Below are positions 33,009 to 41,141 of a DNA stretch of 48,533 bases, piece by piece. The stretch is from contig CAKZKA010000171.1 of assembly GCA_937120965.1 (NCBI GenBank), positions 1 to 48,533 on the forward strand, read 5' to 3'. Origin of the DNA: an uncultured Chloroflexota bacterium (GTDB lineage: Bacteria; Chloroflexota; Chloroflexia; Chloroflexales; Chloroflexaceae). Below the pieces are notes generated by a model. The model had not been told where the DNA came from and did no database searches. It saw nothing but the letters and a program-made list of their open reading frames with translations. Position numbers and translations under genes: made by a program. The first letter of the stretch is position 1. Each line of letters starts with the position of its first letter.

Positions 33009-34895
33009 ATGCCCAAGGTTATTGGAATCGATCTGGGAACCACCAACTCGGTCGTGGCCGTGGTTGAGGCCGGCGAGGCCGTGGTAATCCCCAACGCCGA
33101 AGGAGCGCGGCTCACGCCCTCGGTCGTGGCGGTAAACAAGGCCGGCGAACGCATGGTGGGCCAGGTGGCCCGACGCCAGGCCGTGACCAATCCGGAGAAT
33201 ACGATCTTCTCGGTCAAGCGCTTCATCGGCCGGAAGTTCAACGAGCCAACGGTGCAGAAGGATCTCAGCCTGGTGCCCTACAAGCTCTCCAGCGCGCCGA
33301 ATGGCGATGTGCGCGTGCTGATGGGCGGGCGCGAGTACGCGCCCCCGGAGATTTCGGCCATGGTGCTGCAAAAGCTCAAGGCCGACGCCGAGGCCTATCT
33401 GGGCGAGCCGGTTACCCAGGCGGTGATCACCGTGCCGGCCTACTTCAACGATAGCCAGCGCCAGGCCACCAAGGACGCCGGCAAGATCGCCGGGTTGGAG
33501 GTGCTGCGCATCGTCAACGAGCCGACAGCTTCAGCCCTGGCCTACGGCCTCGACAAGAAGGGCAAAGATGAGGTGGTGGTGGTCTACGATATGGGCGGCG
33601 GCACCTTCGATGTCTCCATCCTCGAACTCAGCGAGGGCGTGGTGGAGGTGAAGGCCACCAGCGGCGATACCCACCTCGGCGGCGATGACTTCGACCAGCG
33701 CATCATTGACTGGCTCGCCGAGGAGTTTCGCAAGGAGCAGGGGGTCGATCTACGGCAGGACCGGATGGCGCTGCAACGGCTCAAGGAGGCTGCCGAAAAG
33801 GCCAAGATGGAGCTTTCCAGCGTCGGGCAGACCGAGATTAACCTGCCCTTCATTACCGCCGACTCCTCCGGCCCCAAGCATCTGAGCGTCACGCTGACGC
33901 GGGCGAAACTCGAACAACTGACCGGCGATCTGATCGAGCGCAGTATGGGGCCAGTGCGCCAGGCCCTGAGCGACGCCGGCCTCAAGCCCTCACAGATCGA
34001 CGAGGTGATCCTGGTTGGCGGGCAGACGCGCATGCCGGCCATCCAGGAGGCGGTGCGGAAGTTCTTCGGCAAGGAGCCGAATAAGTCGGTCAATCCCGAC
34101 GAAGTGGTGGCGATCGGCGCCGCCATTCAGGCCGGTGTGCTCGGTGGCGAAGTTAAAGATGTGTTGTTGCTCGATGTGACCCCGCTCACCCTGGGGATCG
34201 AAACCCTCGGCGGGGTGATGACTCCGCTGATCGAGCGCAATACGACCATTCCCACCCGCAAGAGTCAGGTGTTCTCAACCGCAAGCGACAATCAGCAGAG
34301 CGTTGAGATCCACGTGCTCCAGGGCGAACGTGCCGAGGCGCGCTACAATAAGAGCCTGGGGCGCTTTGAACTGTCGGGTATTCCTCCGGCGCCCCGGGGC
34401 GTGCCGCAGATCGAGGTGACGTTCGATATTGATGCCAACGGCATCGTGAACGTCACCGCCAGGGACAAGGCCACCGGCAAGGAGCAGCGTATCACCATCA
34501 CCGCCTCGTCGGGGCTGAGCGACGCGGAGATCGAGCAGATGGTCCGCGACGCCGAGGCCCACGCCGAGGAGGACCGGCGGCGCCGCGAGTTGATCGAGGC
34601 GCGCAACCAGGGCGATAGCCTGATCTACACCGCCGAGCGGTCCATGCGCGAGATGGGCGAGGCCCTCGATGGCGCCATCCGCACCGAGGTGCAGGATAAG
34701 ATCAGCGCCCTGCGAGCGGTGCTCGATAGCGATGACGTCAACGAGATCCGCAACAAATCGGCCGAATTGAGCGTCGCAATGCAAAAGATCGGCCAGGCGG
34801 CCTACGAGGCCCAGCGCGAGTCGGCGAATGGCGCCGATGACAGTGGCAGCAAAGCCGGCGACGACGTGGTCGAGGGCGAGTACAAAGTAGATTAA
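33009..34895 (+). CDS. dnaK: Chaperone protein DnaK (Hsp70)
   Basis: 628 residues. Nucleotide-binding motifs are [13 protein letters not shown] (5-17), [14 protein letters not shown] and [10 protein letters not shown]. The substrate-binding beta domain begins near [17 protein letters not shown]. The helical lid has a normal length, and the C-terminus ends VVEGEYKVD. It cycles with DnaJ and GrpE, both adjacent. Confidence 0.96.
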   Translation: MPKVIGIDLGTTNSVVAVVEAGEAVVIPNAEGARLTPSVVAVNKAGERMVGQVARRQAVTNPENTIFSVKRFIGRKFNEPTVQKDLSLVPYKLSSAPNGDVRVLMGGREYAPPEISAMVLQKLKADAEAYLGEPVTQAVITVPAYFNDSQRQATKDAGKIAGLEVLRIVNEPTASALAYGLDKKGKDEVVVVYDMGGGTFDVSILELSEGVVEVKATSGDTHLGGDDFDQRIIDWLAEEFRKEQGVDLRQDRMALQRLKEAAEKAKMELSSVGQTEINLPFITADSSGPKHLSVTLTRAKLEQLTGDLIERSMGPVRQALSDAGLKPSQIDEVILVGGQTRMPAIQEAVRKFFGKEPNKSVNPDEVVAIGAAIQAGVLGGEVKDVLLLDVTPLTLGIETLGGVMTPLIERNTTIPTRKSQVFSTASDNQQSVEIHVLQGERAEARYNKSLGRFELSGIPPAPRGVPQIEVTFDIDANGIVNVTARDKATGKEQRITITASSGLSDAEIEQMVRDAEAHAEEDRRRRELIEARNQGDSLIYTAERSMREMGEALDGAIRTEVQDKISALRAVLDSDDVNEIRNKSAELSVAMQKIGQAAYEAQRESANGADDSGSKAGDDVVEGEYKVD

Positions 34896-34957
34896 ACGTC
34901 CGATGGCCGGCGCTAGTGGTTGTAAGCGCCGGTCATCCCCGCCAAGGAACGAAACGT

Positions 34958-36082
34958 ATGACCACGGGCGCAAAGCGCGATTACTATGAAGTGCTCGGGG
35001 TGAGCCGCACCGCCAGCCAGGACGAGATCAAGAAGGCGTTCCGACGCCTGGCGCGCCAGTACCATCCCGATGTGAACAAGGATCCCGGCGCCGAGGCCAG
35101 GTTCAAGGAGATCAACGAAGCCTACGAGGTGCTCTCCGATGAACAGAAGCGAGCGGTCTACGACCGTTTCGGCCACAATGCCCCCGGCAGCATGGGCGGC
35201 GCGTATGACCCCTTCGAAGGCGCCGATCCCTTCAGCACGATCTTCGATGCCTTCTTCGGCGGGGCCACCGCCGGTCCGCGCACCCAGCGCGGCCCCCAGC
35301 GCGGCGCCGATCTGCGCTACAACCTGCGCCTGTCGTTTGAGGAGGCGGTCTTCGGTACTGAGAAGGAGATTGAGTATCGCCGCCTGGAGGTCTGCCCCAG
35401 TTGCCGCGGCAGCGGCGCCGAACCCGGCACCGACCCGGTGCGCTGCCCCAAATGCCACGGCTCCGGTGAGGTGCGCCAGCGAGCGCCCCTGTTCAATATG
35501 GTCACTGTGACCACATGTGACCAGTGCGGGGGAACCGGCTCGGTCATCCCTATTCCCTGCCGCGAGTGCCGCGGCGAAGGACGGGTGCGCCACCTCCGGC
35601 GCATTACGGTAAAGGTGCCCGCCGGTGTGGACGGCAATCAGCAGATCCGCATCAGCGGCGAAGGCGACGCCGGGCCGCGGGGCGGTCCCCACGGCAACCT
35701 CTACGTCGCCCTCGAGGTTCAGCCGCATCCGCTCTTTGTGCGCGAAGGCAACGATATTATCCTCGAATTGAAGCTCAACGTGGCCCAGGCAGCCCTCGGC
35801 GAAGAGGTCGACGTGCCGACCCTGGACGGGGTCGAGAAGATGCGTGTGCCCCCCGGCACCCAGACCGGGCAGACCTTCCGCCTGCGTGGCAAGGGCGTAC
35901 CCTTTCTGCGGCAGCAGGGCCGCGGCGACCAGATCGTGGTGACCCGCGTGGTCGTGCCCGAGCGCCTGAGCGAGCAGCAGCGGCGCCTCTTCCAGGAGCT
36001 GGCCCGTACCTTCGAGACCGAGATGCCCGGCGATCGCGACGAGGGGTTCTTCGGGCGCATCAAGGATGCCTTCGGGCTGTAG
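34958..36082 (+). CDS. dnaJ: Chaperone protein DnaJ (Hsp40)
   Basis: 374 residues, class A. The J domain is [35 protein letters not shown] with the HPD motif, followed by a Gly/Phe-type linker. Four zinc motifs are complete ([32 protein letters not shown]) and C-terminal substrate-binding domains follow. ATG 34958 follows AAGGA; a longer upstream frame is not supported. It lies 62 bases from dnaK. Confidence 0.95.
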   Translation: MTTGAKRDYYEVLGVSRTASQDEIKKAFRRLARQYHPDVNKDPGAEARFKEINEAYEVLSDEQKRAVYDRFGHNAPGSMGGAYDPFEGADPFSTIFDAFFGGATAGPRTQRGPQRGADLRYNLRLSFEEAVFGTEKEIEYRRLEVCPSCRGSGAEPGTDPVRCPKCHGSGEVRQRAPLFNMVTVTTCDQCGGTGSVIPIPCRECRGEGRVRHLRRITVKVPAGVDGNQQIRISGEGDAGPRGGPHGNLYVALEVQPHPLFVREGNDIILELKLNVAQAALGEEVDVPTLDGVEKMRVPPGTQTGQTFRLRGKGVPFLRQQGRGDQIVVTRVVVPERLSEQQRRLFQELARTFETEMPGDRDEGFFGRIKDAFGL

Positions 36083-36091
36083 GGTGCCGCC

Positions 36092-36835
36092 ATGGCGGAG
36101 GTACTGTACGGTCGCAACGCGGTGCGGGAAGCCCTGCGTGCGCGGCGGCGGGTGTTGAACCGCCTGCGCGTCTCCAGCGGCGTGCAGGAAACGGGGGTTA
36201 TTGCCGAGATTATCAAACTCGCCGGACGGGCCGGCGTTCCCGTGGAACGGGTGGAACGGCAGGTCCTCGATAAACAACTGCGCGAGGTAAACCACCAGGG
36301 CGTTGCCCTCGAAGTCGAAGCCTACCCTTACGTAGAACTGGAAGCCTGCCTGGCCCTCGCCGCCGACCGCAAGGAGGCGGCCCTGCTCTTACTCCTCGAT
36401 CACTTGCAGGACCCGCAGAATATCGGCACACTGCTCCGCACCGCCGAAGCAGTGGGCGCCCACGGCGTCGCGCTGCCGGGCCGCCGCGCCGCCGAGATCA
36501 CCCCCGCCGTGGTGAATGCATCGGCAGGCGCCACCGAGCATTTGCAGATCGTCCTGATCGGCAACCTGGCCCAGACCATCGCTGAATTGCAGCGCAACGG
36601 CGTGTGGGTGGTAGGGCTGGAAAACGACGAGACGGCGCGCGATATCAACACGGTGGATCTGGATATGCCTCTGGCGCTGGTCGTGGGGGCCGAGGGCGTC
36701 GGTCTGGCCCGTCTGGTGCGCGAGCGTTGCGATTTTCTGGTGCGTTTGCCGATCATCGGGCACATCGGCTCGCTTAATGCCGCCGTGGCGGGCAGCATCG
36801 CTCTGTACTTCGCCTGGCGCCAGCGAGCGCGCTGA
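36092..36835 (+). CDS. rlmB: TrmH/RlmB-family 2'-O-ribose RNA methyltransferase
   Basis: 247 residues. A small N-terminal RNA-binding part (EVLYGRNAVREALRARRRVLNRLRVSSG) precedes the SPOUT knot domain: DHLQDPQNIGTLLRTAEAVGAHGVALPGRR, LVVGAEGVGLARLVRERCDFLVRLPIIGHIGSLNAAVAGSIAL. The glycine-rich and SLNAAVA motifs bind SAM in the knot. It probably methylates 23S rRNA (Gm2251-type) or a tRNA. It begins nine bases after dnaJ and is probably in the same transcript. Confidence 0.9.
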   Translation: MAEVLYGRNAVREALRARRRVLNRLRVSSGVQETGVIAEIIKLAGRAGVPVERVERQVLDKQLREVNHQGVALEVEAYPYVELEACLALAADRKEAALLLLLDHLQDPQNIGTLLRTAEAVGAHGVALPGRRAAEITPAVVNASAGATEHLQIVLIGNLAQTIAELQRNGVWVVGLENDETARDINTVDLDMPLALVVGAEGVGLARLVRERCDFLVRLPIIGHIGSLNAAVAGSIALYFAWRQRAR

Positions 36836-36892
36836 TGCGGAGCGCAGCCGCATGGGCGGCCGAAAAATGGTGTCAACGCCGACCCGGGCCAC

Positions 36893-36921
36893 TTGAAGCG
36901 CAGCGCAGGCTGCGCTAGAAT
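36893..36921 (+). promoter_or_regulatory. Promoter of the 52-residue membrane protein gene
   Basis: -35 TTGAAG (36893-36898), 17-base spacer, -10 TAGAAT (36916-36921), 42 bases before ATG 36963. Confidence 0.65.
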
Positions 36922-36962
36922 GGCAGCGTAACCAACGGCCCCCTGTGTGCGTGGAGAGAACC

Positions 36963-37121
36963 ATGAAACTCAATCTGCTGCTCGCGCTTGCCCTGGTCGT
37001 GGCCGGAATGTACATTCTGGTTCTGCGCCGCCAACTTGAAGCAGCCCAGATGCGCGGCGAGATGTATCGGGAGATCTCGGCGCGCCTCGACCGGCGCGTG
37101 ACCGAGTTGACGTCGAAGTGA
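36963..37121 (+). CDS. Small single-pass membrane protein (52 residues)
   Basis: MKLNLLLALALVVAGMYILV is one membrane span, followed by a charged helix (RRQLEAAQMRGEMYREISARLDRRVTELTSK) likely to be a short coiled coil. It has its own good promoter and GGAGAG at 36952-36957. I recognise no family. The N-out or N-in orientation is not certain, but the positive charges after the span favour a cytoplasmic C-terminus. Confidence 0.65.
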   Translation: MKLNLLLALALVVAGMYILVLRRQLEAAQMRGEMYREISARLDRRVTELTSK

Positions 37122-37139
37122 AAGCGCAGGACCGGGGCA

Positions 37140-37203
37140 GGCTGCGCTGAACGTGACGTATTCCCGGGAGGGCTGCGCCCTCCCAAACCCTCCCGGTGCG
37201 GAG
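37140..37203. repeat. Palindromic repeat, left target of MITE copy 2
   Basis: GGGAGGGCTGCGCCCTCCCAAACCCTCCCGGTGCGGAG; the last ten bases are duplicated on the far side of the MITE. Confidence 0.75.
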
Positions 37204-37404
37204 TTTAAGGGCGGACAGAACATCCGGGCTAACGTGGCTTATACCGTATTGGAACGCCCCCGCGCATGGCTCTGGTCTCCCCGCTTCGACAGGCTCAGCG
37301 CAGGCTCTCCAGCTTCGCTGGAGAGGGGGAGGGGGTGAGAACCAAGCAGCGCATCCCAACGCCATCACGCCCGTCGGCGCTCATACGTTCTGTCCGCCCC
37401 TGAA
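37204..37404 (+). mobile_element. MITE copy 2
   Basis: Ends TTTAAGGGCGGACAGAAC and, inverted, TTCAGGGGCGGACAGAAC. Perfect 10-bp direct repeat CGGTGCGGAG on both sides (37194-37203 and 37405-37414). Internal CTCTCCAGC/GCTGGAGAG hairpin. Non-coding. Confidence 0.9.
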
Positions 37405-37470
37405 CGGTGCGGAGGGCGTGCCACCCCCGTAGGCAGGGGCATAGGGAAACCCGGTTTCCCCTACGTTCGT
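37405..37470. repeat. Palindromic repeat, right target of MITE copy 2
   Basis: CGTGCCACCCCCGTAGGCAGGGGCATAGGG and GGGAAACCCGGTTTCCCC, the continuation of the interrupted module chain. Confidence 0.75.
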
Positions 37471-37481
37471 ATCAGGCTACT

Positions 37482-38162
37482 ATGACCGCATGTTCCCAGG
37501 CACTGGCGGGAAATCCTGGTGAGAACGCCACACCCGCCCCAACGCTGCTCGCGCCCCTGACGATCCGGGCAGCGCGGATGGACGATATTCATGCCATTCT
37601 GGCCCTGCACCGCGAGGCGTTTGCCGACAAGTTCGGCAGCGCCTTCGGCGCGTGCGGCGCCGAGCGTGGTGTGGCAGCGCTCGCCAGCGCCTGGCAGCGG
37701 CAAGGAGCCTCGGCCTTGCGCGGTATGTTCGTGGCCGAGTACCAGCAGCAGATCATCGGCACCACCACCGTGCGCACCTGGGAGATGAGCAGCGATGACA
37801 GCGGGGCGGCGGAACTGGCCTTCCACGAAGAGCTGGGCCTGTTTGGCGCAGCGCGTTCACTCTTCGCCCTCTCGCTGCTGGATCATCGCATTCAGCGCGG
37901 CGAAGGCTTCGTGACCGACGTGGCCGTGCTTGCCCCCTACCGGCGCGGCGGCGTGGCGCGCGCCTTGCTGGCCCGAGCCGAACAGGAGGCGCGCCTGCGC
38001 GGGAAACGCTTCCTGGGGTTGTACGTTGCGGCGCGGAACGATGCCGCGCGGCGCCTCTACGGCAGCCTGGGCTTCTCCACCATCCGCGTGCGCCGGTCGT
38101 TCCTGGCCTGGCTGATCTTTGGTCAGGGAAGCTGGCACTATATGCGCAAAGATCTGTTGTAG
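37482..38162 (+). CDS. GNAT-family N-acetyltransferase
   Basis: 226 residues. LTIRAARMDDIHAILALHREAFADKFG begins the GNAT fold. FVTDVAVLAPYRRGGVARALLARAEQEARLRGKRFLGLYV carries motif A (acetyl-CoA loop YRRGGVA), and NDAARRLYGSLGF is motif B. The N-terminal 25 residues are extra. The acceptor is unknown. ATG 37482 lies just after a repeat edge and no clear Shine-Dalgarno sequence is seen. Confidence 0.8.
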   Translation: MTACSQALAGNPGENATPAPTLLAPLTIRAARMDDIHAILALHREAFADKFGSAFGACGAERGVAALASAWQRQGASALRGMFVAEYQQQIIGTTTVRTWEMSSDDSGAAELAFHEELGLFGAARSLFALSLLDHRIQRGEGFVTDVAVLAPYRRGGVARALLARAEQEARLRGKRFLGLYVAARNDAARRLYGSLGFSTIRVRRSFLAWLIFGQGSWHYMRKDLL

Positions 38163-38179
38163 AGGCCCATGCGGCGAAG

Positions 38180-38295
38180 TCGCGCAATGACAAGATGAAA
38201 ATAGCTTTTGTCCGGGGAGAGCTGTGCCCTCCCACACCCTCTCCGCCAGTGGGCTGTCTCCCGGAAGGGGGCCGTCTTCTCACAGCCTCCCGGTG
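38180..38295. repeat. Palindromic repeat, left target of MITE copy 3
   Basis: CAAGATGAAAATAG edge, GGGAGAGCTGTGCCCTCCC hairpin and the chain ending CCTCCCGGTG. Confidence 0.65.
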
Positions 38296-38450
38296 TTTAA
38301 GGGCGGACAGAACATTCGAGCCAGGGTGGCTTGTACCCCGTTGGAACACCCCCGCGCACGGCTCTGGTCTCCGCCAGGGGTGAGGACCAACCAGCGCATC
38401 CCAACACCATACCGCCCGTCAGCGCCCATATGTTCTGTCCGCCCCAAAAC
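38296..38450 (+). mobile_element. MITE copy 3 (shorter, internal deletion)
   Basis: Left end TTTAAGGGCGGACAGAAC and right end GTTCTGTCCGCCCC. About 45 bp around the CTCTCCAGC hairpin are missing. Flanks CCTCCCGGTG and CCTCCCGGCG match at 9 of 10. Confidence 0.8.
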
Positions 38451-38560
38451 CCTCCCGGCGTGGGGGGCCTGCCACTCCGATAGGCAGTGGCACGGTAAAC
38501 GCCGGCATTCCTGCCACCTCTTCGCCGAAGGTTGCGCTGCTCGAGGCTTGCCACATCGCG

Positions 38561-38566
38561 TATAAT
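38561..38566 (+). promoter_or_regulatory. Possible -10 of the response-regulator gene
   Basis: Perfect TATAAT 49 bases before ATG 38615. No convincing -35 at standard spacing. Confidence 0.35.
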
Positions 38567-38614
38567 TTGAGTTAAGATACCCTCAGCGGTACGGCAAGCC
38601 AGAAAGGATGTCGG

Positions 38615-38998
38615 ATGCACGTATTATTTGTGGACGACAACCCCCTGATGCAGCAAGTCATCAGCCGCTTCCTTATGAGCCAGGGCTACACAGTCGCCAT
38701 TGCCGATAGCGCCGAGCAAGCCCTGCACCTCACCCGACACGAGCAATACCGTCTGATGGTGATTGATATGCGCCTGCCGGATCGCGACGGCGCCGATCTG
38801 TTGCAGGCCCTGCGCCAGGAACCAGGTATGGCCTGCTGTCCAGCGATCGCGGTAAGCGGCCTGGGTGAGGACGACCGGGAGCGCACGGTTCTGGCAGGCT
38901 TTGATGCCTTTCTCTCAAAGCCTATCGATCTTGACGAGCTGCTGGCCGCGGTACGCCGCTATGTGGATACGGATCGGGCGCGGGCGTTTGGCGTCTGA
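38615..38998 (+). CDS. Single-domain response regulator (CheY-like receiver)
   Basis: 127 residues, just a receiver domain. Asp7/Asp8 (FVDDN) form the acidic pocket. Asp51 (VIDMRLPDRDG) is the phosphorylation site, Ser81 the switch residue and Lys102 (FLSKPID) the conserved lysine. There is no output domain and no kinase nearby, so it may act by protein contact. ATG 38615 follows AAAGGA. Confidence 0.9.
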   Translation: MHVLFVDDNPLMQQVISRFLMSQGYTVAIADSAEQALHLTRHEQYRLMVIDMRLPDRDGADLLQALRQEPGMACCPAIAVSGLGEDDRERTVLAGFDAFLSKPIDLDELLAAVRRYVDTDRARAFGV

Positions 38999-39050
38999 TG
39001 GCTTGTAAGCTGTGGTTCCGGCTCTCGGCCGATAGGTTCCCCCTTTTCAC

Positions 39051-39110
39051 CGCAGAGACGCAGCGTCTCTGCGTCTCGACGCCCGCACCCTCCCGGTGCA
39101 GAAGGCGCGC
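39051..39110. repeat. Degenerate GCAGAGACGC palindrome
   Basis: CGCAGAGACGCAGCGTCTCTGCG, an inverted repeat related to the GTAGAGGCGCGG palindrome family but with different arms, followed by CCCTCCCGGTG. No gene between 38999 and 39162. Confidence 0.6.
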
Positions 39111-39162
39111 CACATTGACAGCCAGGATTGCAAAAAATCGATCTTATAAGGCATGTAAAATC

Positions 39163-39852
39163 ATGCGAAAGTTGATCTTGTGGGATGTTGACGGGACCTT
39201 GCTGAGCACCGATGGCATTGCCGCTGATGCGATGCGCGAGGCCATGCGTCGCGTCGTGGGTCCGGCGGCGCCGATGGAGCGCACTTCGTATGCCGGCAAG
39301 ACAGACTGGCAGATTATTCGCGAGAGTTTCCCGACCTTGCCGCCCGACACGATTGCTGAGCGTCTTCACGAGTTCACCGCCACCTACCTGGGCTTGCTGG
39401 AGGCCCGGCGCGAGGCGCTGGTGGCCCGCTCGCGGGTCTTTCCCGGCGTGGTCGCCGCCCTGGAGGCCCTCGAGACGCTTGGCTACCAGGCGCCTCTGAC
39501 CGGTAACATCGCAGCGGTTGCCCATCTGAAGCTGGAGTGTGTGGGCCTGACGGCCTATCTGGATCTGGCGGCGGGCGCCTATGGCGATGACCATTACCAC
39601 CGACCGGACCTGGTGCCAATTGCTGCCGCGCGCGCCGCGGCGCGCTATGGGCAATCGTTTCAGCATGACCAGATTGTGATCGTCGGTGACACCCCCCACG
39701 ACATCGCCTGCGGTAAGCTCAACGGGGCCCGCACCGTGGCTGTCGCAACCGGCCCCTATCCCCTTGAGGAACTGCTGGACCACCGACCCGATGCCGCGCT
39801 GCCTGACCTGACCGACGTTGCGGCCGTGGTGGAAGCGGTTGCCGGCCGGTAA
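39163..39852 (+). CDS. HAD-superfamily hydrolase (phosphatase-like)
   Basis: 229 residues. Motif I is Asp8/Asp10 in LWDVDGTLL, motif II Thr113 in LTGN, and motif IV Asp176/Asp180 in GDTPHDIACG. The cap between about residues 18-90 is helical (C1 type, as in phosphoglycolate phosphatase-like enzymes). The substrate is not clear; glycolate metabolism 11 kb away makes phosphoglycolate a possibility, only as an inference. ATG 39163 is chosen because the motif-I strand starts there. Confidence 0.85.
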   Translation: MRKLILWDVDGTLLSTDGIAADAMREAMRRVVGPAAPMERTSYAGKTDWQIIRESFPTLPPDTIAERLHEFTATYLGLLEARREALVARSRVFPGVVAALEALETLGYQAPLTGNIAAVAHLKLECVGLTAYLDLAAGAYGDDHYHRPDLVPIAAARAAARYGQSFQHDQIVIVGDTPHDIACGKLNGARTVAVATGPYPLEELLDHRPDAALPDLTDVAAVVEAVAGR

Positions 39853-39861
39853 GCCTCCTTT

Positions 39862-40102
39862 CGCCGAAGGCGCCATTCGCGGGGCGCACAAAGCCAGAAT
39901 GAACATAGTAATACCAATTACCGTTGATGATGCCGCATTGCTTGAAGTGGTTTCAGGGGTTGTGCTGCCCAGCGTGGCAATCTACAATCCAAAATCCAAA
40001 ATCTAAAATGGTATAAGTGTTCCTGGGAGGGCGTAGAGGCGCGGCGCTGCTGCGCCTCTACGCCCAAACCCTCCCGCGCGCGGGCTATGTTCACCTCAGC
40101 GC
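39862..40102. repeat. Palindromic repeats and a short A/T-rich direct repeat
   Basis: AGCCAGAATGAACATAG edge (39891), then AATCCAAAATCCAAAATCTAAAAT (39986-40009, an AATCCAA-type direct repeat), and the palindrome 40032-40060 (GTAGAGGCGCGGCGC..GCGCCTCTAC, imperfect) with a final CTATGTTCACCTCA. No gene between 39853 and 40114. Confidence 0.7.
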
Positions 40103-40114
40103 GGCGAATGGCCG

Positions 40115-40987
40115 TCACGTCTCGAGGGGCATGGCGGGGTCATTGCCCCATTCGTTCCATGAGCCGTCGTAGATCGCCACGCGCCTGCCAGTGATGATCT
40201 CCAGGGCCAGGGCGACCGGAGTGGCCGAAACACCACCATTGCAGTACGCCACTACCTCGCGCCGCTCCAGGTCGTCGAGCGGCGTTCCGGCAGCAGCGAA
40301 GCGCGCCCGTAGTTCCTCCACCGGCGCAAAGGTGTGCAGGTCGGGTTCGAGCAGGGTCTGATAGAACACGTTGAGCGCGCCGGGGATGTGACCGCCACGC
40401 GCCGCACGGGACTCGGCGCCACGGTACTCGGCTTCATTGCGGGCATCGATCAGCAGCGCATCGCTGCCAAGAGCCGCCAGGATCTGCGCCGCGGTGCGGC
40501 GGAGTTCGGGCCGGGGCCGCGGGGTGAAGGTGGCCGGCGGGTACTCCGGCACGTCGGTGGTGAGCGGTCGCCCCTCGGCTTGCCATTTGACGAGGCCACC
40601 GTTGAGGATGCGAACATTGTCAAAGCCGTAGTAGCGCAGTACCCACAGCAGACGGCCCGCGAACATCGCGAACCAGTCGTCGTAGGCCACCACGACGCTG
40701 TCGTCGCCGATGCCCCGCTCGCCCAGCACGCGGGCGATCTGCTCCGGTGAGGCGACCTGCACCGGCACCGGGTCGTCCAGGTCAGCGATGTCGCGGGTCC
40801 AGTCGAGGTACACCGCGCCGGGGATGTGGCCAGCGGCATAGTCGGCGTGACGGGCGAAGTAGTGGGGTTTGGGCGCGGTGGGGGGCAGCACCAGGCCGCG
40901 CATATCCACGATCCGCAACTGCGGGTGGCCGAGGTGATCGGCCAGCCAGGCGGTACTTACCAGGGGGCCTTCGGGGAGGATAATCAT
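40115..40987 (-). CDS. Sulfurtransferase (tandem rhodanese domains)
   Basis: 290 residues, two rhodanese domains as in thiosulfate or 3-mercaptopyruvate sulfurtransferases. The first has VSTAWLADHLGHPQLRIVDMRG and HIPGAVYLDW. The second has LIDARNEAEYRGAESRAARGGHIPGALN and the catalytic Cys249 in YCNGGVSATPVAL. The active loop CNGGVS is nearer to the TST/MST loop than to single-domain rhodaneses; substrate cannot be told. ATG 40987 starts MIILPEGPLVSTAWL; a longer frame runs through a repeat. Confidence 0.88.
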   Translation of the reverse strand: MIILPEGPLVSTAWLADHLGHPQLRIVDMRGLVLPPTAPKPHYFARHADYAAGHIPGAVYLDWTRDIADLDDPVPVQVASPEQIARVLGERGIGDDSVVVAYDDWFAMFAGRLLWVLRYYGFDNVRILNGGLVKWQAEGRPLTTDVPEYPPATFTPRPRPELRRTAAQILAALGSDALLIDARNEAEYRGAESRAARGGHIPGALNVFYQTLLEPDLHTFAPVEELRARFAAAGTPLDDLERREVVAYCNGGVSATPVALALEIITGRRVAIYDGSWNEWGNDPAMPLET

Positions 40988-41014
40988 CGGCGCTCCATTT
41001 CCAGTCAGAAGGTT

Positions 41015-41110
41015 GTGCGGCTGCGCCGCACCCTGCAGGAACGAAAAGAGATTCTTCCGGGAGGGCTGCACCATCCCAAACCCTCCCCTCAGGGAGGGGC
41101 GTTTGCCACG
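41015..41110. repeat. Palindromic repeat between sulfurtransferase and helicase
   Basis: TGCGGCTGCGCCGCA, GGGAGGGCTGCACCATCCCAAACC and CCCTCCCCTCAGGGAGGGGCG modules. Confidence 0.75.
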
Positions 41111-41141
41111 CTGGCAGGGCAGGCATCGCCGGTCACCGGGA

